64,000 bases of DNA from Bradyrhizobium agreste (GCF_016031625.1 NZ_JACCHP010000008.1:62001-126000); one strand, 5' to 3'. Shown: positions 27,000-38,688, counted from the first letter of the stretch. Numbers and translations are program-made. Notes: generated by a model not told the origin, from the sequence alone.

Positions 27000-27861
27000 G
27001 GGTGGTTCCTCCATTGCGTTGGCATGTCGCAATCTAATCCCACCGGAGAACTGCCGGTGACCACCGCAAAGCCGCCGCCCGGTACTGCACCATTTGGGCG
27101 CGTGTCCGGGCGGCTTTGCTCTACCGAACTACACCACCACTGGGAACACGACCATGAGATGATGATCGCCCTGGATCGGCTCTACGAGAGTGAGTGTGCC
27201 GCCCTTTCGCTGGACCACCTGCGAGTGTCGCAAGTTCAAGCGGGATTATCGAATGGTTCGACTATCTTGATGCTAGGCCAGACCCTTAGATGGGCTTACA
27301 CATGGCTGATGGGTTCAGCATAGTGGCTTTGCCGCTCTTGCCCGAAACAACAGAAGCCTCGTGGCACTGGCCAAGTTCGGTCATCTCGTTGCGACATGCG
27401 CTTCGGTGCCCCCAATTCCAATGGAGCGAAACAGTACCAGGAATGAAGGGGGCAGGGTTTTTGAGTGTAGGGCAGAGCTTCGGTGGTACATAGCATTTCT
27501 CGGGCGCATTACGAGAAATGTCGGAACACGCATCCGTCTCGCGCAGTCGCCAGGCGCGAGTATCGACCATGGCGGACCACGAAACGATGGCTGGCCACCA
27601 TGGATGGGGGAGACGTGCTCAAGTTCATCGAGGCCGCCCATTCTTGTGGAGTGGCAGCGGGTCGAGGAGCGGTGTCGGGTCCTCCTGACCGCGAAAGCCT
27701 TTGCTGCGGTGGCGCGCTGCCCGGAGCGAGATTAGGTTAGGCCCTCATAGCAGAGCCTACGGGATTTAGACGTGGCCAGTGCGCAGGGATGCTTCGGCTT
27801 TCCGGAGTTGCATCGTCGCGCGCGGGACCACGAGGTGAAGACGTCCGGCATCCGCTAAATC
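27000..27861. other. Stretch without a supported gene
   Basis: Several ORFs of 65-125 codons overlap here on both strands (for example 27024-27323 + and 27570-27286 -), but none shows a recognised domain, a good ribosome site or consistent coding character. Confidence 0.35.
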
Positions 27862-29412
27862 TCAGACATACTGCACGAGCTTAAGGTAATCGTCTGTGAG
27901 AACAGGTGAGCGAATAGAACAAGCCGCGTCATGAAGGAAGGTGGTCAGAGTCCGACTGGCCCGATTGCGGACTTCGACAGATTGCCGCGCCGGCGCGCGA
28001 GTACGGAGAGTTGCTAGTTCGGAACTGACCAGGTCAGCCGCTGCTGCGGCGCAATCTGAGACAGAGAAGCACCCAGCAGACACGACCGCGTTTGCCAATC
28101 CCAATGTGGTGAGCCAACCCGCATAGATCAGCACGGCACCGTCTGTCTCATCGAGTCCAGAGAGCTCCTCAATTGCAGCAGCATGGCCTGATGCCGCACC
28201 GAGTGATCGAAAGAGATCGGCTATTTCATCACGGGTGGCTTTAGAGAGGAGGCAGCGGCCGAGATGTGATAAGAGCGCCTCAGTCGGGCCTTCGAAGATG
28301 CGAAGGATGCGAGCGTCTCGATAAATTTTGGCCAAAGGCGTTCCCTCATCGTAACCACGGCCACCTAACAGCTGGACGCATTGATCAGCGACAAGGCCAC
28401 ACCACTCCGAGGACAAAACTTTCGTTGCCGACGCAAGGTAAACGTTGGGTGCGCCCTGCGCTGAAACAAGTCGGCAGGATGCTGCCAGCATCGCCTTCAC
28501 GACTTCCCGCCGCAGCACCATCTGCCCAAATAACTGCTCGATGTAGCTGTTCTCGATCATACGCAGTTTACCGAGCCGACGATGGCTTGCATAAGAGGCT
28601 GCGAGCTGGATAGCGCGCTCAAGCGCTCCAAGACCCATAGCAGCCACACCGATCCGGCCGCGGTTCATACTAGATGACGCCGCGCCCCAGCCGTCTTGAT
28701 CGCGGGAGAGCACGTAAGCACGCGGCACCTCGACATCCTGGAACTCCAGAGTATTCTGAATAATGCCACGTAGACCGAGTGTGCGATGCTCGTGCGTGAC
28801 CTTTAGCCCTGGAGCCTGCCTGTCAACGAGTACACCAACGAGCCGACCTTTCGCATCGGGACCAGACGCGCGAGCAAAGCAAACGATCCAGCGAGCCCAG
28901 TCAGCCAGGCCGATCCAGATCTTGCGGCCAGAGATCTGAACTTTATCTTCGCTCATGAGAGCCGAAGCTTCGATATGCCTCGGGGCAGAGCCTGCTCCAG
29001 GCTCGGTCAAAGCGAAAGCGCAGAGATCGCCGCGCGTTGCACCCCAAATGATATGCTTTTGTTCGGGGATGTGCGGTGCCGCTTCGATGCAGGGCAAGGC
29101 TAGGAAGTTATGGATCACGAGGGTAGAGGCAGCGGAGACATCGAAGGATGCAGTGGCGGAGATGAGGTCGATGGCCTCTTGCAAGGGAAGAGCTAATCCG
29201 CCGTGCTCTCCTGGTGTGGTGAGCCCGAACAATCCGTGCCTTGCCAAGATGCTGTGTAGGGTTGGAGGGAATGCTCGGCGGTCATCCGCGTCTGCGAAAT
29301 TCAGCTGACTGAGGTCAGCGATCAAACTGGAGTATAGTGCAGCTGCACGGCTCTCAGCTGTGCGTTCCTGCGCCTCACCATATCGGGCGTAAACCTGAGT
29401 ATACATAGCCAT
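27862..29412 (-). CDS. Acyl-CoA dehydrogenase family protein
   Basis: I choose the start at 29412 (MAMYTQVYARYGEAQ, or two codons later); the ~99 codons upstream in frame are not protein-like. The ~516 residues show the three-domain flavoprotein fold: FGLTTPGEHGGLALPLQEAIDLI, the FAD-contacting FALTEPGAGSA, KIWIGLADWA, GLRGIIQNTLEFQDVEVP, and the catalytic-base region KIYRDARILRIFEGPTEALLSH. About 110 residues extend past the usual ~380-residue core, as in ACAD9/VLCAD-type enzymes. It oxidises an acyl-CoA to the enoyl-CoA, passing electrons to ETF. Same-strand acyl-CoA ligase and carboxylase genes lie downstream. Confidence 0.82.
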   Translation of the reverse strand: MAMYTQVYARYGEAQERTAESRAAALYSSLIADLSQLNFADADDRRAFPPTLHSILARHGLFGLTTPGEHGGLALPLQEAIDLISATASFDVSAASTLVIHNFLALPCIEAAPHIPEQKHIIWGATRGDLCAFALTEPGAGSAPRHIEASALMSEDKVQISGRKIWIGLADWARWIVCFARASGPDAKGRLVGVLVDRQAPGLKVTHEHRTLGLRGIIQNTLEFQDVEVPRAYVLSRDQDGWGAASSSMNRGRIGVAAMGLGALERAIQLAASYASHRRLGKLRMIENSYIEQLFGQMVLRREVVKAMLAASCRLVSAQGAPNVYLASATKVLSSEWCGLVADQCVQLLGGRGYDEGTPLAKIYRDARILRIFEGPTEALLSHLGRCLLSKATRDEIADLFRSLGAASGHAAAIEELSGLDETDGAVLIYAGWLTTLGLANAVVSAGCFSVSDCAAAAADLVSSELATLRTRAPARQSVEVRNRASRTLTTFLHDAACSIRSPVLTDDYLKLVQYV

Positions 29413-30080
29413 AAGGCCCACAATGACGCCGGCCCCGCTTCGTGCCAATTCATCCGCGTGGCTAGCTCGGCTACACATTGGTATAGTGTGGATGCAAGCG
29501 CAGTATAAGCACGCTATCGGGACGGGATTTATTGCGGCCACCTTCGCTTCCGGGCCGATCTCAGCGCCGATCAGTTCCTCAGTCTTGCAGACGCCCAGGA
29601 AACGTGGAGATTTGGCGCAAATTCTACAACAAGAAATGCTCCCAGAGGGCAATCGGCAACAGATCGCCGATTGTGCTGCGAAGCCCACGTGGCGCAACCA
29701 GCCCGTCAACGTGTTCAGAGTCGTAAAGCGCGACTTCTGGGTAGTCCAAAGTTCGGTCTCGCTGCATCCTCAAAAGTCATTCCCCGTGATTTGCCTGGCC
29801 GTATGCTCAACAGCATCAATTGCGCAACCTGCTGACACACACTCTCTCTAAAACAGATATCATGATAGGACGCTGCGGCGCAGTTCAGGGGCCCGGCAGG
29901 CGAAGCGGAGCCCATCCGCGAGGACAAAAAGAAGCGTACACTAATCATGGCACTTCCGCAGGACCTCTTGTGGTTCTTGACAATGAGCATTCTCGCTGAG
30001 GGGTTTCAAACAAGCCCTCTCGCCATGAGATGTAAGTGCGAAATTGCAGGAAAGGGCATTTGGGCGCTTGGGACCACGCG
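29413..30080. other. Spacer without a supported gene
   Basis: In-frame codons upstream of the dehydrogenase and a 91-codon minus ORF (29990-29715) lack any recognisable features. No sigma-54 or tts element was found here. Confidence 0.4.
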
Positions 30081-30299
30081 TCAGGACAGGAAAGTAGGCA
30101 AGAAGGTCGAAAGGGTAGGCGGCGCCGGATAAGCCCCAGACGAAGGGTTCAAACACTCAGCAGGGCAGCCCGTGAGGCTCAAATAGCGATAGGCCCACTT
30201 TCCATCGCAGTGTTGGACCCGTTTAACGTTGACCGAGGCCAAGTCCCCGCCGAAGGAAAAGTCACAAGCAAAATAGGTCTGGGCCCTAGCGCCGTTCAT
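30081..30299 (-). CDS. Hypothetical small cysteine-containing protein downstream of groEL
   Basis: From MNGARAQTYFACDFSFGGDL (30299) about 72 residues follow, with QHCDGKWAYRYLSLTGCPAECLNP. Three cysteines in a compact region and a Ser/Pro-rich tail suggest a real small protein, but no family is recognised and no good ribosome site was seen. A terminator separates it from groEL. Confidence 0.35.
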   Translation of the reverse strand: MNGARAQTYFACDFSFGGDLASVNVKRVQHCDGKWAYRYLSLTGCPAECLNPSSGAYPAPPTLSTFLPTFLS

Positions 30300-30369
30300 A
30301 TGGATAGGCGGATGGGTTGGGCCTTTTGGCGCGGCTTGCAAGGGCTACGTTGCAAGCTCGCCCGAAGCA

Positions 30370-30396
30370 AAAACCCTGGCTTCGTGCCAGGGTTTT
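30370..30396. terminator. Rho-independent terminator after groEL
   Basis: The perfect stem AAAACCCTGGC / GCCAGGGTTTT encloses loop TTCGT. It has A-rich and T-rich flanks on both sides, so it can work in either direction. It lies 29 bp past the groEL stop. Confidence 0.85.
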
Positions 30397-30424
30397 GATG
30401 TCATCGCCATTTTGAGAGAGCGGA

Positions 30425-32083
<1,659 letters not shown>

Positions 32084-32149
32084 TTATTTTCTCATCCTTC
32101 AGCGCGCCCGGCGGGCGCTCGTCAGGGGGTGAGCTGTGCGAGCGCCGGG

Positions 32150-32464
32150 TTAGGCGGCATTCTTCTTGGAAAACACATCGGTGAGAACGCCCATGATGTC
32201 GCTCTCCTTCATGATCAGCAGGTCCTGGCTGTCGATCTTGACTTCGGTGCCCGACCATTTGCCGAATAGCACGCGATCGCCGACCTCGACGTCGATTGGA
32301 ATCAGCTTGCCGGTCTCATCGCGGCCGCCCGGGCCAATTGCAATGACTTCGCCCTGCGAGGGCTTTTCCTTGGCTGTGTCGGGAATGATGATGCCGCCAG
32401 CGGTCTTCTCATCGGCGTCGATGCGCTTGATCACGACGCGGTCGTGAAGCGGACGGAAATTCAT
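32150..32464 (-). CDS. groES: Co-chaperonin GroES
   Basis: This 104-residue protein has the family landmarks: N-terminal [40 protein letters not shown], the mobile-loop region ETKTAGGI-type sequence, and [25 protein letters not shown] near the end. It forms the heptameric lid of GroEL. GGAG lies about eight bases before the ATG. No CIRCE inverted repeat precedes it; a sigma-54 promoter is present instead. Confidence 0.97.
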   Translation of the reverse strand: MNFRPLHDRVVIKRIDADEKTAGGIIIPDTAKEKPSQGEVIAIGPGGRDETGKLIPIDVEVGDRVLFGKWSGTEVKIDSQDLLIMKESDIMGVLTDVFSKKNAA

Positions 32465-32525
32465 ACAAGTCTCCTGAGCGTCTGAACAAGTTGGAGATAG
32501 TCACATTGTGACGAGCCCAATTATA

Positions 32526-32541
32526 GCAAGAGTCAGGCCAA
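32526..32541 (-). promoter_or_regulatory. Sigma-54 (-24/-12) promoter of groESL
   Basis: The minus strand reads TTGGCCTGACTCTTGCTAT. The GG (32539-32538) and GC (32527-32526) are separated by exactly ten bases, matching TGGC-N7-TTGC of RpoN promoters. It is about 60 bp upstream of the groES start. Confidence 0.8.
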
Positions 32542-32644
32542 AAATGAGCTGAACGATCATGCCTGCAGTTCTGCTGAATCGTTGCCTGGCCTGCGCGTGT
32601 CTTTGTCCGTAAGCAAACGCCCTCAGGTACACAGCCCGCCAAGC

Positions 32645-32660
32645 TGTTGCGAAAATGACA
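32645..32660. promoter_or_regulatory. NifA upstream activator sequence
   Basis: TGT-TGCGAAAATG-ACA is a perfect TGT-N10-ACA site, about 105 bp upstream of the -24 element of the groESL promoter, the normal NifA spacing. It could also serve the divergent fkbM-type gene, though no matching promoter was found on that side. Confidence 0.75.
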
Positions 32661-33210
32661 TTGCGTTTCGTCGGAACACCCGGTTGATCCCAGGATTCCT
32701 CAACTTGGCGGCCCTTACACCGATCGACGCGCCGCGTATTTCGACGGCGGCGGCCTGGCTGCACACAATTGGTTCGTCTTACAGCAGCATCTATTAGCCA
32801 GGGAAACGTACGGCGCACAAGATTCATTCGAAGGGCGGGTTCGAACAATATGAGATCCTCGCGCATAATAACAATTATGCCGACTATATAGACCGCGGGA
32901 CCTTCAAGAAGTGATCTGGACCGAGCTCGATCAGGCCATTGCACGCTGCGGCACGAACACAGCAGAGGCGCGCCATGACGAAGGCGCACGGCGGTCTCCA
33001 GACAGCGAGAGGCAATTTGCATTGCAGGGCAGTCGCTGCACCTATCGGTCCGAGAGGTTTCCCTTTTGATGTCGATGGCATCCAAATAGCCGTCATGTCT
33101 CAAGCGGACTGAGGGGCATATGAACTATATACGTTGATATACGTTGTGCCGGCGCATCTGGCGTGTGATTGCAGCTTCGAAGTTCGAAATTCACGCGATC
33201 TCCGCGCCCA
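32661..33210. other. Divergent intergenic region groES / FkbM gene
   Basis: A 200-codon minus ORF (33103-32501) covers this stretch and ends past the promoter, but only its last ~50 residues (hydrophobic GMIVQLIFGLTLAIIGLVTM) look protein-like, and they overlap the regulatory sites; I do not call it. A near-sigma-54 string (CTGGCGTGTGATTGCAG) at about 33153 has nine rather than ten bases between GG and GC. Confidence 0.4.
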
Positions 33211-33873
33211 ATGGAAAAAGCATCTGTGTCCTCTGTAGAAGTCCACCAGTACATCGTCTCACTTCTTCAGAAGCCGAATCCAGTCATCCTGGATATCGGC
33301 TGCAATGACGGGACCGATACGCAACAGTTTCTCAACCTCTGCCCGCAAGCTCAGCTCTACTGCTTTGAGCCGGACCCCAGAGCGATCGCGCGCTTCAAGA
33401 AAAAACTGGGCTCATCCCTCAATAAGGTGAAGCTCCTTGAAATCGCGATCAGTGATCGAAACGGGATGATCGATTTCCATCCAAGCAACGCAGATGGTGA
33501 TGCGAAGGAATGGGACCTCTCCGGCTCAATACGCCGCCCGAAGAATCATCTTACAGAGTATGATTGGGTCCGATTCGATCGCCCTGTCTCGGTTGAAACG
33601 CGGCGGCTGGACGACTGGTGCAGCGAGGTAAAGCTGAACACGGTCGATCTCATCTGGATGGATGTCCAGGGAGCCGAAGCCGATGTTATTACCGGCGGCA
33701 TGCGGACCTTGAGCAACACGCGCTTCATCTACACGGAATATAGCGACCGTGAGCTCTACGAAGGGCAATTGTCCCTGCAAGCCATTTTGGACCTGCTACC
33801 ATCATTCGAAGTGGCGGCCCACTATCCACGCACAGTGGAAGGGGATGTATTGCTCAAAAATACGCGCTTCTAG
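33211..33873 (+). CDS. FkbM-family SAM-dependent methyltransferase
   Basis: With start ATG 33211 (MEKASVSSVEVHQYIVSLL) the protein has 220 residues; an ATG at 33169 is possible. Motif I is PVILDIGCNDGTDTQQFL (SAM-binding glycine loop), followed by LYCFEPDPRAIARFKKKL (acidic ribose-binding residue), EIAISDRNGMIDFH, and IWMDVQGAEADVITGGMRTL, typical of FkbM-type O-methyltransferases. Rhizobial members methylate sugars of Nod factors or surface glycans (NoeI is one example). Its place beside a NifA-controlled groESL suggests a symbiotic role; the substrate is unknown. Confidence 0.8.
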   Translation: MEKASVSSVEVHQYIVSLLQKPNPVILDIGCNDGTDTQQFLNLCPQAQLYCFEPDPRAIARFKKKLGSSLNKVKLLEIAISDRNGMIDFHPSNADGDAKEWDLSGSIRRPKNHLTEYDWVRFDRPVSVETRRLDDWCSEVKLNTVDLIWMDVQGAEADVITGGMRTLSNTRFIYTEYSDRELYEGQLSLQAILDLLPSFEVAAHYPRTVEGDVLLKNTRF

Positions 33874-34469
33874 TGGCTGCTCGTATCGAGCGCCTCATTC
33901 ATCGCTAGAAGACTTGACCAGCGCGCTCCATGCCACCCAAAGCTGTACAACGGGTGGTCATGAAGGCGAGGGATGTCAGTAGCCGAACGGGCAGCTCCGG
34001 TTGCCGGCTGCCATTGCAGACCGCACGCATCAGGTCGGCGTCGGGCGGGTGGTGGGTTTCCGACGATCATCTATTTGGCGAGCCGGCCACAAGCGACGAC
34101 TTCGTGGCCAGCAGGCCGAGCCGTTTCATATACTTGAATCAACACTGGCAGCTGGGGCTCGAACCGTTAAATCACCTGAACAGCTGCTGTTGGTCTGAAC
34201 CTCTTGTAAGCTGGTGCACTGCTTCGAACAAATGCCAAAGCAACTGCATGGGTTCTCGTAGTTCCTTGTCTCAATGGGAAACCGAGCTGAAGCATGGGCT
34301 CATTCCATGAGGATCGCCGTGAGGCGTCCAACGTAACTGCAGCAGCCGATTGTCCAGCAAGGCGTCCTGGATACAGCGCAGGAGAAGGCGGCTGCGATCA
34401 TCAGCGGCCGATCTCGCGCCGGATCGGATCAAGACCGTCATCGTAATCGCGGTTACTTGCCTGCTCATT
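33874..34469. other. Spacer without a convincing gene
   Basis: Overlapping ORFs of 60-126 codons on both strands lack features and disagree in coding character. Confidence 0.4.
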
Positions 34470-34600
34470 TGCCGCAGGCGGAGCCGATCATCGAATCTGC
34501 GAGCACGCTCGGCCTATGCGGCTGCGGCGCGATGACGAAGATCGGCGAGAACGTCAGTAAACGCCTCGTCCCGGCGCGATGGCCGAAGTTTCTTCTAGCC
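34470..34600 (+). pseudogene. IS66 TnpC fragment (zinc-finger region)
   Basis: The peptide STLGLCGCGAMTKIGENVSKRL matches the CPCCGGxMxxIGEDVSExLD segment of IS66 TnpC. Only about 40 codons of homology remain, with no flanking IS genes. Confidence 0.5.
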
Positions 34601-34611
34601 GCGCCGCCAAA

Positions 34612-34970
34612 TCACCTGCAATTCCAAATCGGCCCGATCGGCGTCCGCGTCCAGCATGGCCCGAAACTGCCGCCATTGTAGCGGCTGCGGCGGAAGCCGG
34701 GGCGGCCGAAATAGTGCCACTCGCCATCCCAACCGTAGTACTGAGGAACCGGATCAATATGCCAGTGGCGCCGGTCGGCGCGTGAGAGCCGGCGCATCGC
34801 GTCCTTCTGCTTGTAGAGCGGAATGCTGTTGCTCAGGGGCTGGCGATAGCCGGGCAGGAGCCGTAACTTTGGCAGACCGGCTTGGGTCGCTTTTGAGTTG
34901 ACGCAGCGTTCGCGACGACCGACAGCAGCGACAGGATGATAGTAGCAGTTAGACACACAAGGCGCGACAT
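34612..34970 (-). pseudogene. Secreted basic protein split by a frameshift
   Basis: From ATG 34970 the minus strand encodes a clear signal peptide (MSRLVCLTATIILSLLSVVA, then NAAS) and about 15 further residues before an early stop. The downstream protein-like sequence IPLYKQKDAMRRLSRADRRHWHIDPVPQYY, then WDGEWHYFGRPGF to GPIWNCR, lies in another frame. A single indel near 34870 would join them into a ~118-residue exported protein rich in Arg, Trp and Tyr. Similar short exported proteins occur in Bradyrhizobium; function unknown. Confidence 0.5.
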
Positions 34971-35056
34971 GAATCGACGATAGTCGGTCGGTTGCGCGGA
35001 GGCCATTCAAATTTTGGTGCAGAGTCGTGCGCAATCTTGCACAGAATTGTTCTCTT

Positions 35057-35500
35057 AGCTGATCACGCCCTTCCTGATCAGTAAGCGCGCATATCCGGTG
35101 CTGTCACCCACCTGCACCACGCCGAAGCCCAAAGCCGAAGCGCGAGAAAATCCGGACCTGAGAGCTTGCCGCGACTGAATGGGCGACCGACCGAGCGCTC
35201 GATCTCGGCCAACATCGTGCGTGCGTCCGGGCACACGTCGAGATCGTGGACTGGCATCATCGCGCCGCGGATCGATGAAATCCTAGAGCGGATAGAGCGT
35301 TAGGATGGCGCGGACAGTCTTCTCCATACTGATGCCCGGGAGCTGGATCAGGCGCTCCGAGCAGAGTCGCGGGTGGCCGGCTGGTTGGCGTCGACGCCCA
35401 TGAGGTCGTCGCCATGGCCCATGGAGGCGAGCAGCCGAAGCAGCTCGGGCGCTACGATCGGATCAATCGATTTCAGGATGTGATGAACTATCCTCCCGAT
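35057..35500 (-). pseudogene. FucU/RbsD-family sugar mutarotase, degraded
   Basis: The minus-strand peptide ILKSIDPIVAPELLRLLASMGHGDDLMGVDANQPA is the start of FucU (MLKxIDPxLxPELLxxLAxMGHGDxxVxADANFPA). In shifted frames follow RLIQLPGISMEKTVRAILTLYPL, an in-frame stop, the middle VHDLDVCPDARTMLAEIERS, and the end FGFGVVQVGDSTGYARLLIRKGVIS. Two or more frameshifts, a nonsense codon and no ATG start make it inactive. Intact FucU interconverts L-fucose anomers, which is of interest because Bradyrhizobium Nod factors are fucosylated. Confidence 0.7.
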
Positions 35501-35588
35501 CAATCTTACGTTTGTCTCTGTCTCCCTAGCCCTTCGCAATCATCAGATACCGCGAGCCAGAACAGTCCAAACTGCGTTGATAGGTGGC

Positions 35589-35700
35589 AAAAAAAAAGCC
35601 CGGCCTCATTTCGATAGCCGGGCCGAAGTCAGTCGTCGACAGAGGGAGAACTGCCGACGGTTATTTGCGGCAAAACGATCACCGCAAATTCTAATTGCGA
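35589..35700 (-). ncRNA. Candidate trans-acting sRNA (copy 1) with its own terminator
   Basis: On the minus strand three structures follow one another: hairpin TTTGCGG/CCGCAAA (35688-35664); hairpin CGTCG/CGACG (35659-35634) with loop GCAGTTCTCCCTCTGT; and a terminator stem GCCCGGC/GCCGGGC (35623-35598) with nine U. No ORF ends here on this strand, so the terminator implies an RNA of about 110 nt. The pyrimidine-rich loop can pair with Shine-Dalgarno sequences, as in CCUCC-loop alphaproteobacterial sRNAs. The architecture is repeated at 46902-47040. Confidence 0.55.
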
Positions 35701-36107
35701 AACAGTCAATGACCGGAGAAATCTGGCGTCTTTCCTTCCATCAGACGATATTGACCGAATGCGGCTCAATACTGGTTCGCACAAACCTTGAAGGGTGTAC
35801 TGTCCCTTGCCGTGAGGATCGTCGAAAGCCATGGTGACGAAATGAGCGGCGCCGCACAGAGACGATCGGAAGCTGTTCGAAAGGCGTCAACTACATATCG
35901 ACCGCAGAGCGCAGCAACCCAGCTTCCCCTGGGCTGGGACGAAGTACGTTGTTGTTCCCATGCGAGCACTCGGAACCCCGTTCGCGCGATCCCGCACGCG
36001 AGGGCCCGCTGCTGCATACACAACGACCGAATTGGCATCATCGTCTCACCGATGGCAGCAAGCCGCTAGCCGCTCCGATTGGCCGGGCATCCTAAGCTAT
36101 TCGCATG

Positions 36108-36136
36108 GTACACCGTGACGTCACGTGCGATTCAAG
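36108..36136 (+). repeat. Dispersed dyad motif, copy D
   Basis: The copy reads GTACACCGTGACGTCACGTG then CGATTCAAG. The centre GTGACGTCACGTG is strongly palindromic. Confidence 0.55.
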
Positions 36137-36309
36137 GACTTTTTAGCTCATCCGCAAAACTCCAAGCCGGCGACTTTCTCACAGGCAGCCGCGTGGCTGC
36201 ACGCAGCGGGATGCCGAGGGGCCGGGAGGGCAATGGCGGATCAGACGAGCCTGCCGGCGAGCGTTGAACAGCAATTGAGCCAGTTGCAAACAACTTTGCC
36301 CCGACCGCA

Positions 36310-36343
<34 letters not shown>

Positions 36344-36454
36344 CCCTTTAAACAAGGCCGGCAGCCCGCCAGGTCCTGTAGCTGCAGGCCGCATCATATC
36401 GCAGGTGCCGGAAATCCGTTGCTGCGGAGCGTGCGGGAACGTGGGTGAACCACT

Positions 36455-37621
36455 TTATGGAAAGCCCGGCTGTGCTGCGCTTCCGAGCAGCATGCGGCCG
36501 GCGCTCTGGAGCGTTCCCTCGTTTAGAGCTGCGTGCTGGGCAACCACGAAGCTGTCGCACATGGCGCGCGCCAGATTGCTGGTTGTATGCAGCGACCCAC
36601 TTCCAGCGAGACCACTCGCAATCCTACAGACCTCAGCGCTCTGCCGCGCGGCGTTCGTCGCAGCGAGTCGCATCAGCGTCGCCGTGCTCGGGTTTACCGC
36701 ACCCTTGAGCGCTTCGTTCCACAGCTCCTCGGTGGCCTCATAGAAGAAGGAACGGGCGGAGCGCAGCATGGCTTCGACTCTGGCCATCTCCAGTTGGACA
36801 TAGCCGCGCTCTGCCATCACGGGGGCTCCCGTGATCGAGGCGCGACTGCCGGCCATGGCGATCACCTCGTCGAGCGCGGAGCGCGCAATACCGATGCCGA
36901 CAATCGCATGCACCTGCGCAGCGAAAGCCACGGACGGATAACGATAGACCGGCCCGTCGAGTGTCGGCGGACCGCCGCGGATCAAGGTCCATTCCTCCGG
37001 CACAATGACATCGTTGACAACGACGTCGTGGCTGCCGGTGCCTTGCAGGCCGATGACGTCCCAATTGGGGCGGATTGTCACCTTCTCGGCCGGCATTACG
37101 GCTACACGCACAAGACCACCGGTTGGATCGTCTTCCACAGTGATGCCAACGCCTATCAGGTCCGCGCCCGGTGAGCCGCTGGCAAATGGCCACACGCCGT
37201 TCACGACAAATCCGTCGGTGCTTCGCCTGGCGGGCTGGAGTGGGAAAACCGCACCTGCCAACACCACGTCAGGTCCATTCGCGTATACCTTGCGAAGCGT
37301 GTCGTCCGGAAGAGCAGCTAGGTAGCGAGCCCCATCGCCGAAGCTGGCGACCCAACCGGCGGAGCCGTCGGCTTCGGAAATACGCTCGATCAGGCGACAA
37401 AAATCGGCCGGCGTTCGCTCCTCGCCGCCGAATCGCCTGGCAGCCATAGCCCGATAGACGCCAACGCGCTTGAAGCCGTCGATGATCTCGTCGGGAATCT
37501 TCTGCGCGCGGGCGAACTCGTCTCGACGCGCGCGGATATCGATCAGTAGCGGCGACAGGTTATCCCAGGTCGCAGCCGTAGCGTCGGTTTCTGCAGTGAT
37601 CTTCTCTGGTGGAGCGTTCAT
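36455..37621 (-). CDS. Flavin-dependent monooxygenase, acyl-CoA dehydrogenase fold (HsaA/IacA-like)
   Basis: This 388-residue protein begins after GAGGAC. Its N-domain has LLIDIRARRDEFARAQKIPDEIIDGFKRVGVYRAMAARRFGGEE and ADGSAGWVASFGDGARYLAALP. The middle beta domain contains GVWPFASGSPGADLIGVG and IGLQGTGSHDVVVNDVIVPEEW, and the C-domain is helical. These are hallmarks of two-component group D monooxygenases, which use FMNH2/FADH2 to hydroxylate aromatics (HsaA, HpaB-like, indole oxygenases). It lacks the acyl-CoA dehydrogenase catalytic Glu context. It needs a flavin reductase; the only one in the window (13259-13725) is a pseudogene. The substrate is unknown. Confidence 0.75.
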   Translation of the reverse strand: MNAPPEKITAETDATAATWDNLSPLLIDIRARRDEFARAQKIPDEIIDGFKRVGVYRAMAARRFGGEERTPADFCRLIERISEADGSAGWVASFGDGARYLAALPDDTLRKVYANGPDVVLAGAVFPLQPARRSTDGFVVNGVWPFASGSPGADLIGVGITVEDDPTGGLVRVAVMPAEKVTIRPNWDVIGLQGTGSHDVVVNDVIVPEEWTLIRGGPPTLDGPVYRYPSVAFAAQVHAIVGIGIARSALDEVIAMAGSRASITGAPVMAERGYVQLEMARVEAMLRSARSFFYEATEELWNEALKGAVNPSTATLMRLAATNAARQSAEVCRIASGLAGSGSLHTTSNLARAMCDSFVVAQHAALNEGTLQSAGRMLLGSAAQPGFP

Positions 37622-38688
37622 AAACTGTCCTCGGTGTCTTGGGCCGATCGACGGCGCGCGTCATTGATATGGATAGCGCACGCATCGTGAAGCCGGCCGG
37701 ATTGAAATCCGAGCCGGATGGGATCGTCGAAACTGTCGCAGTTGATACTCGACTGTGATGCGATTGCAGGCGGTTTCCGGTCCAACCGCACGCCGAACCG
37801 ATGGGCTCAAAGAAAAGGAGTTGAGGGCCGACAAGGCTGACGGAGATTTGGCCGTCGAAGTTGTCATTGAGGCTGAACCCGCAATGCAGCCGACATGCGG
37901 CGGCGAGATTGATCCGCCTCTGCAGCACTATGACGGCTGAGGGCAGCGCTCGTATTGTCATGTCTTCTCCAACGGGCAATTTGTCACACTTGGCGCCCGG
38001 TTGGCTCGAACCACCTTGTGAATTCCTAACTTGGCGACCCCTACGTCGCCCAAGCCTGCGGCTCTTTTCCATGTTGCAGCAATCGACGTGCCATCAATCA
38101 TGGTCTGCCCGTCGTGTCTGAATCGAGCGAGATCACGTGGCCCATGCCGCGCCAGCAGGATGCTCGCGCCTCCCGTGTCTGATTCCAGGCACAAGATGTC
38201 ATCAACCGAACACGGCGGGAGGAGAACGACTGAAGTGGACCTCGGCCGCGGACCGGTCGGGCGCGGCTTGCCTGCCGGAGTTTCAGGCCCGGTCCGATCT
38301 CCTGAGATTGCCAAAGGCGCAATTTGCCGTGGTCTCAAGGAGCTGTCCGCATCGGCAAAACGAACTTCAAAGGTGCGCGCCGGCCGCGAAGATGCTCCGT
38401 TCCGATGCGCCACTTCGGAACTCGCAATGACAAGACCCGCCTGCGCAGAGCCACGAATGCCCTTTAGATGGCACGTCAACGCGTCTGTCGATAGTTGACC
38501 GCCAGGCTTGACGCACTCCGGCGAGGGCACAAGAGATTGTTCTCCGCTCGACCCGGTGGTCGCAATTGTCGTACGCGCGACAAGTTTCTGTTTATGCTGA
38601 TCCAAGGTACAGGCCCAAGTCAGATGCAACGAGGCTGCTTTTCCGACACTGGCAGTCTCCCAAATGGCTGATGCGGGAGAGACGTCCG
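37622..38688. other. Stretch without a supported gene
   Basis: A 223-codon minus ORF (38629-37958) and a 155-codon plus ORF (38031-38498) overlap. The minus frame has a fairly natural composition (SIAATWKRAAGLGDVGVAKL near its end) but no recognised domain or good start, so neither is called. Confidence 0.35.

Noticed and set aside
33148..33166. Second sigma-54 promoter facing the FkbM gene
   Set aside because: The string CTGGCGTGTGATTGCAG has nine instead of ten bases between GG and GC, which normally abolishes RpoN recognition.
37958..38629. 223-codon minus-strand ORF
   Set aside because: Partly natural composition, but overlapped by a plus-strand ORF of equal quality, no domain, and no ribosome site.
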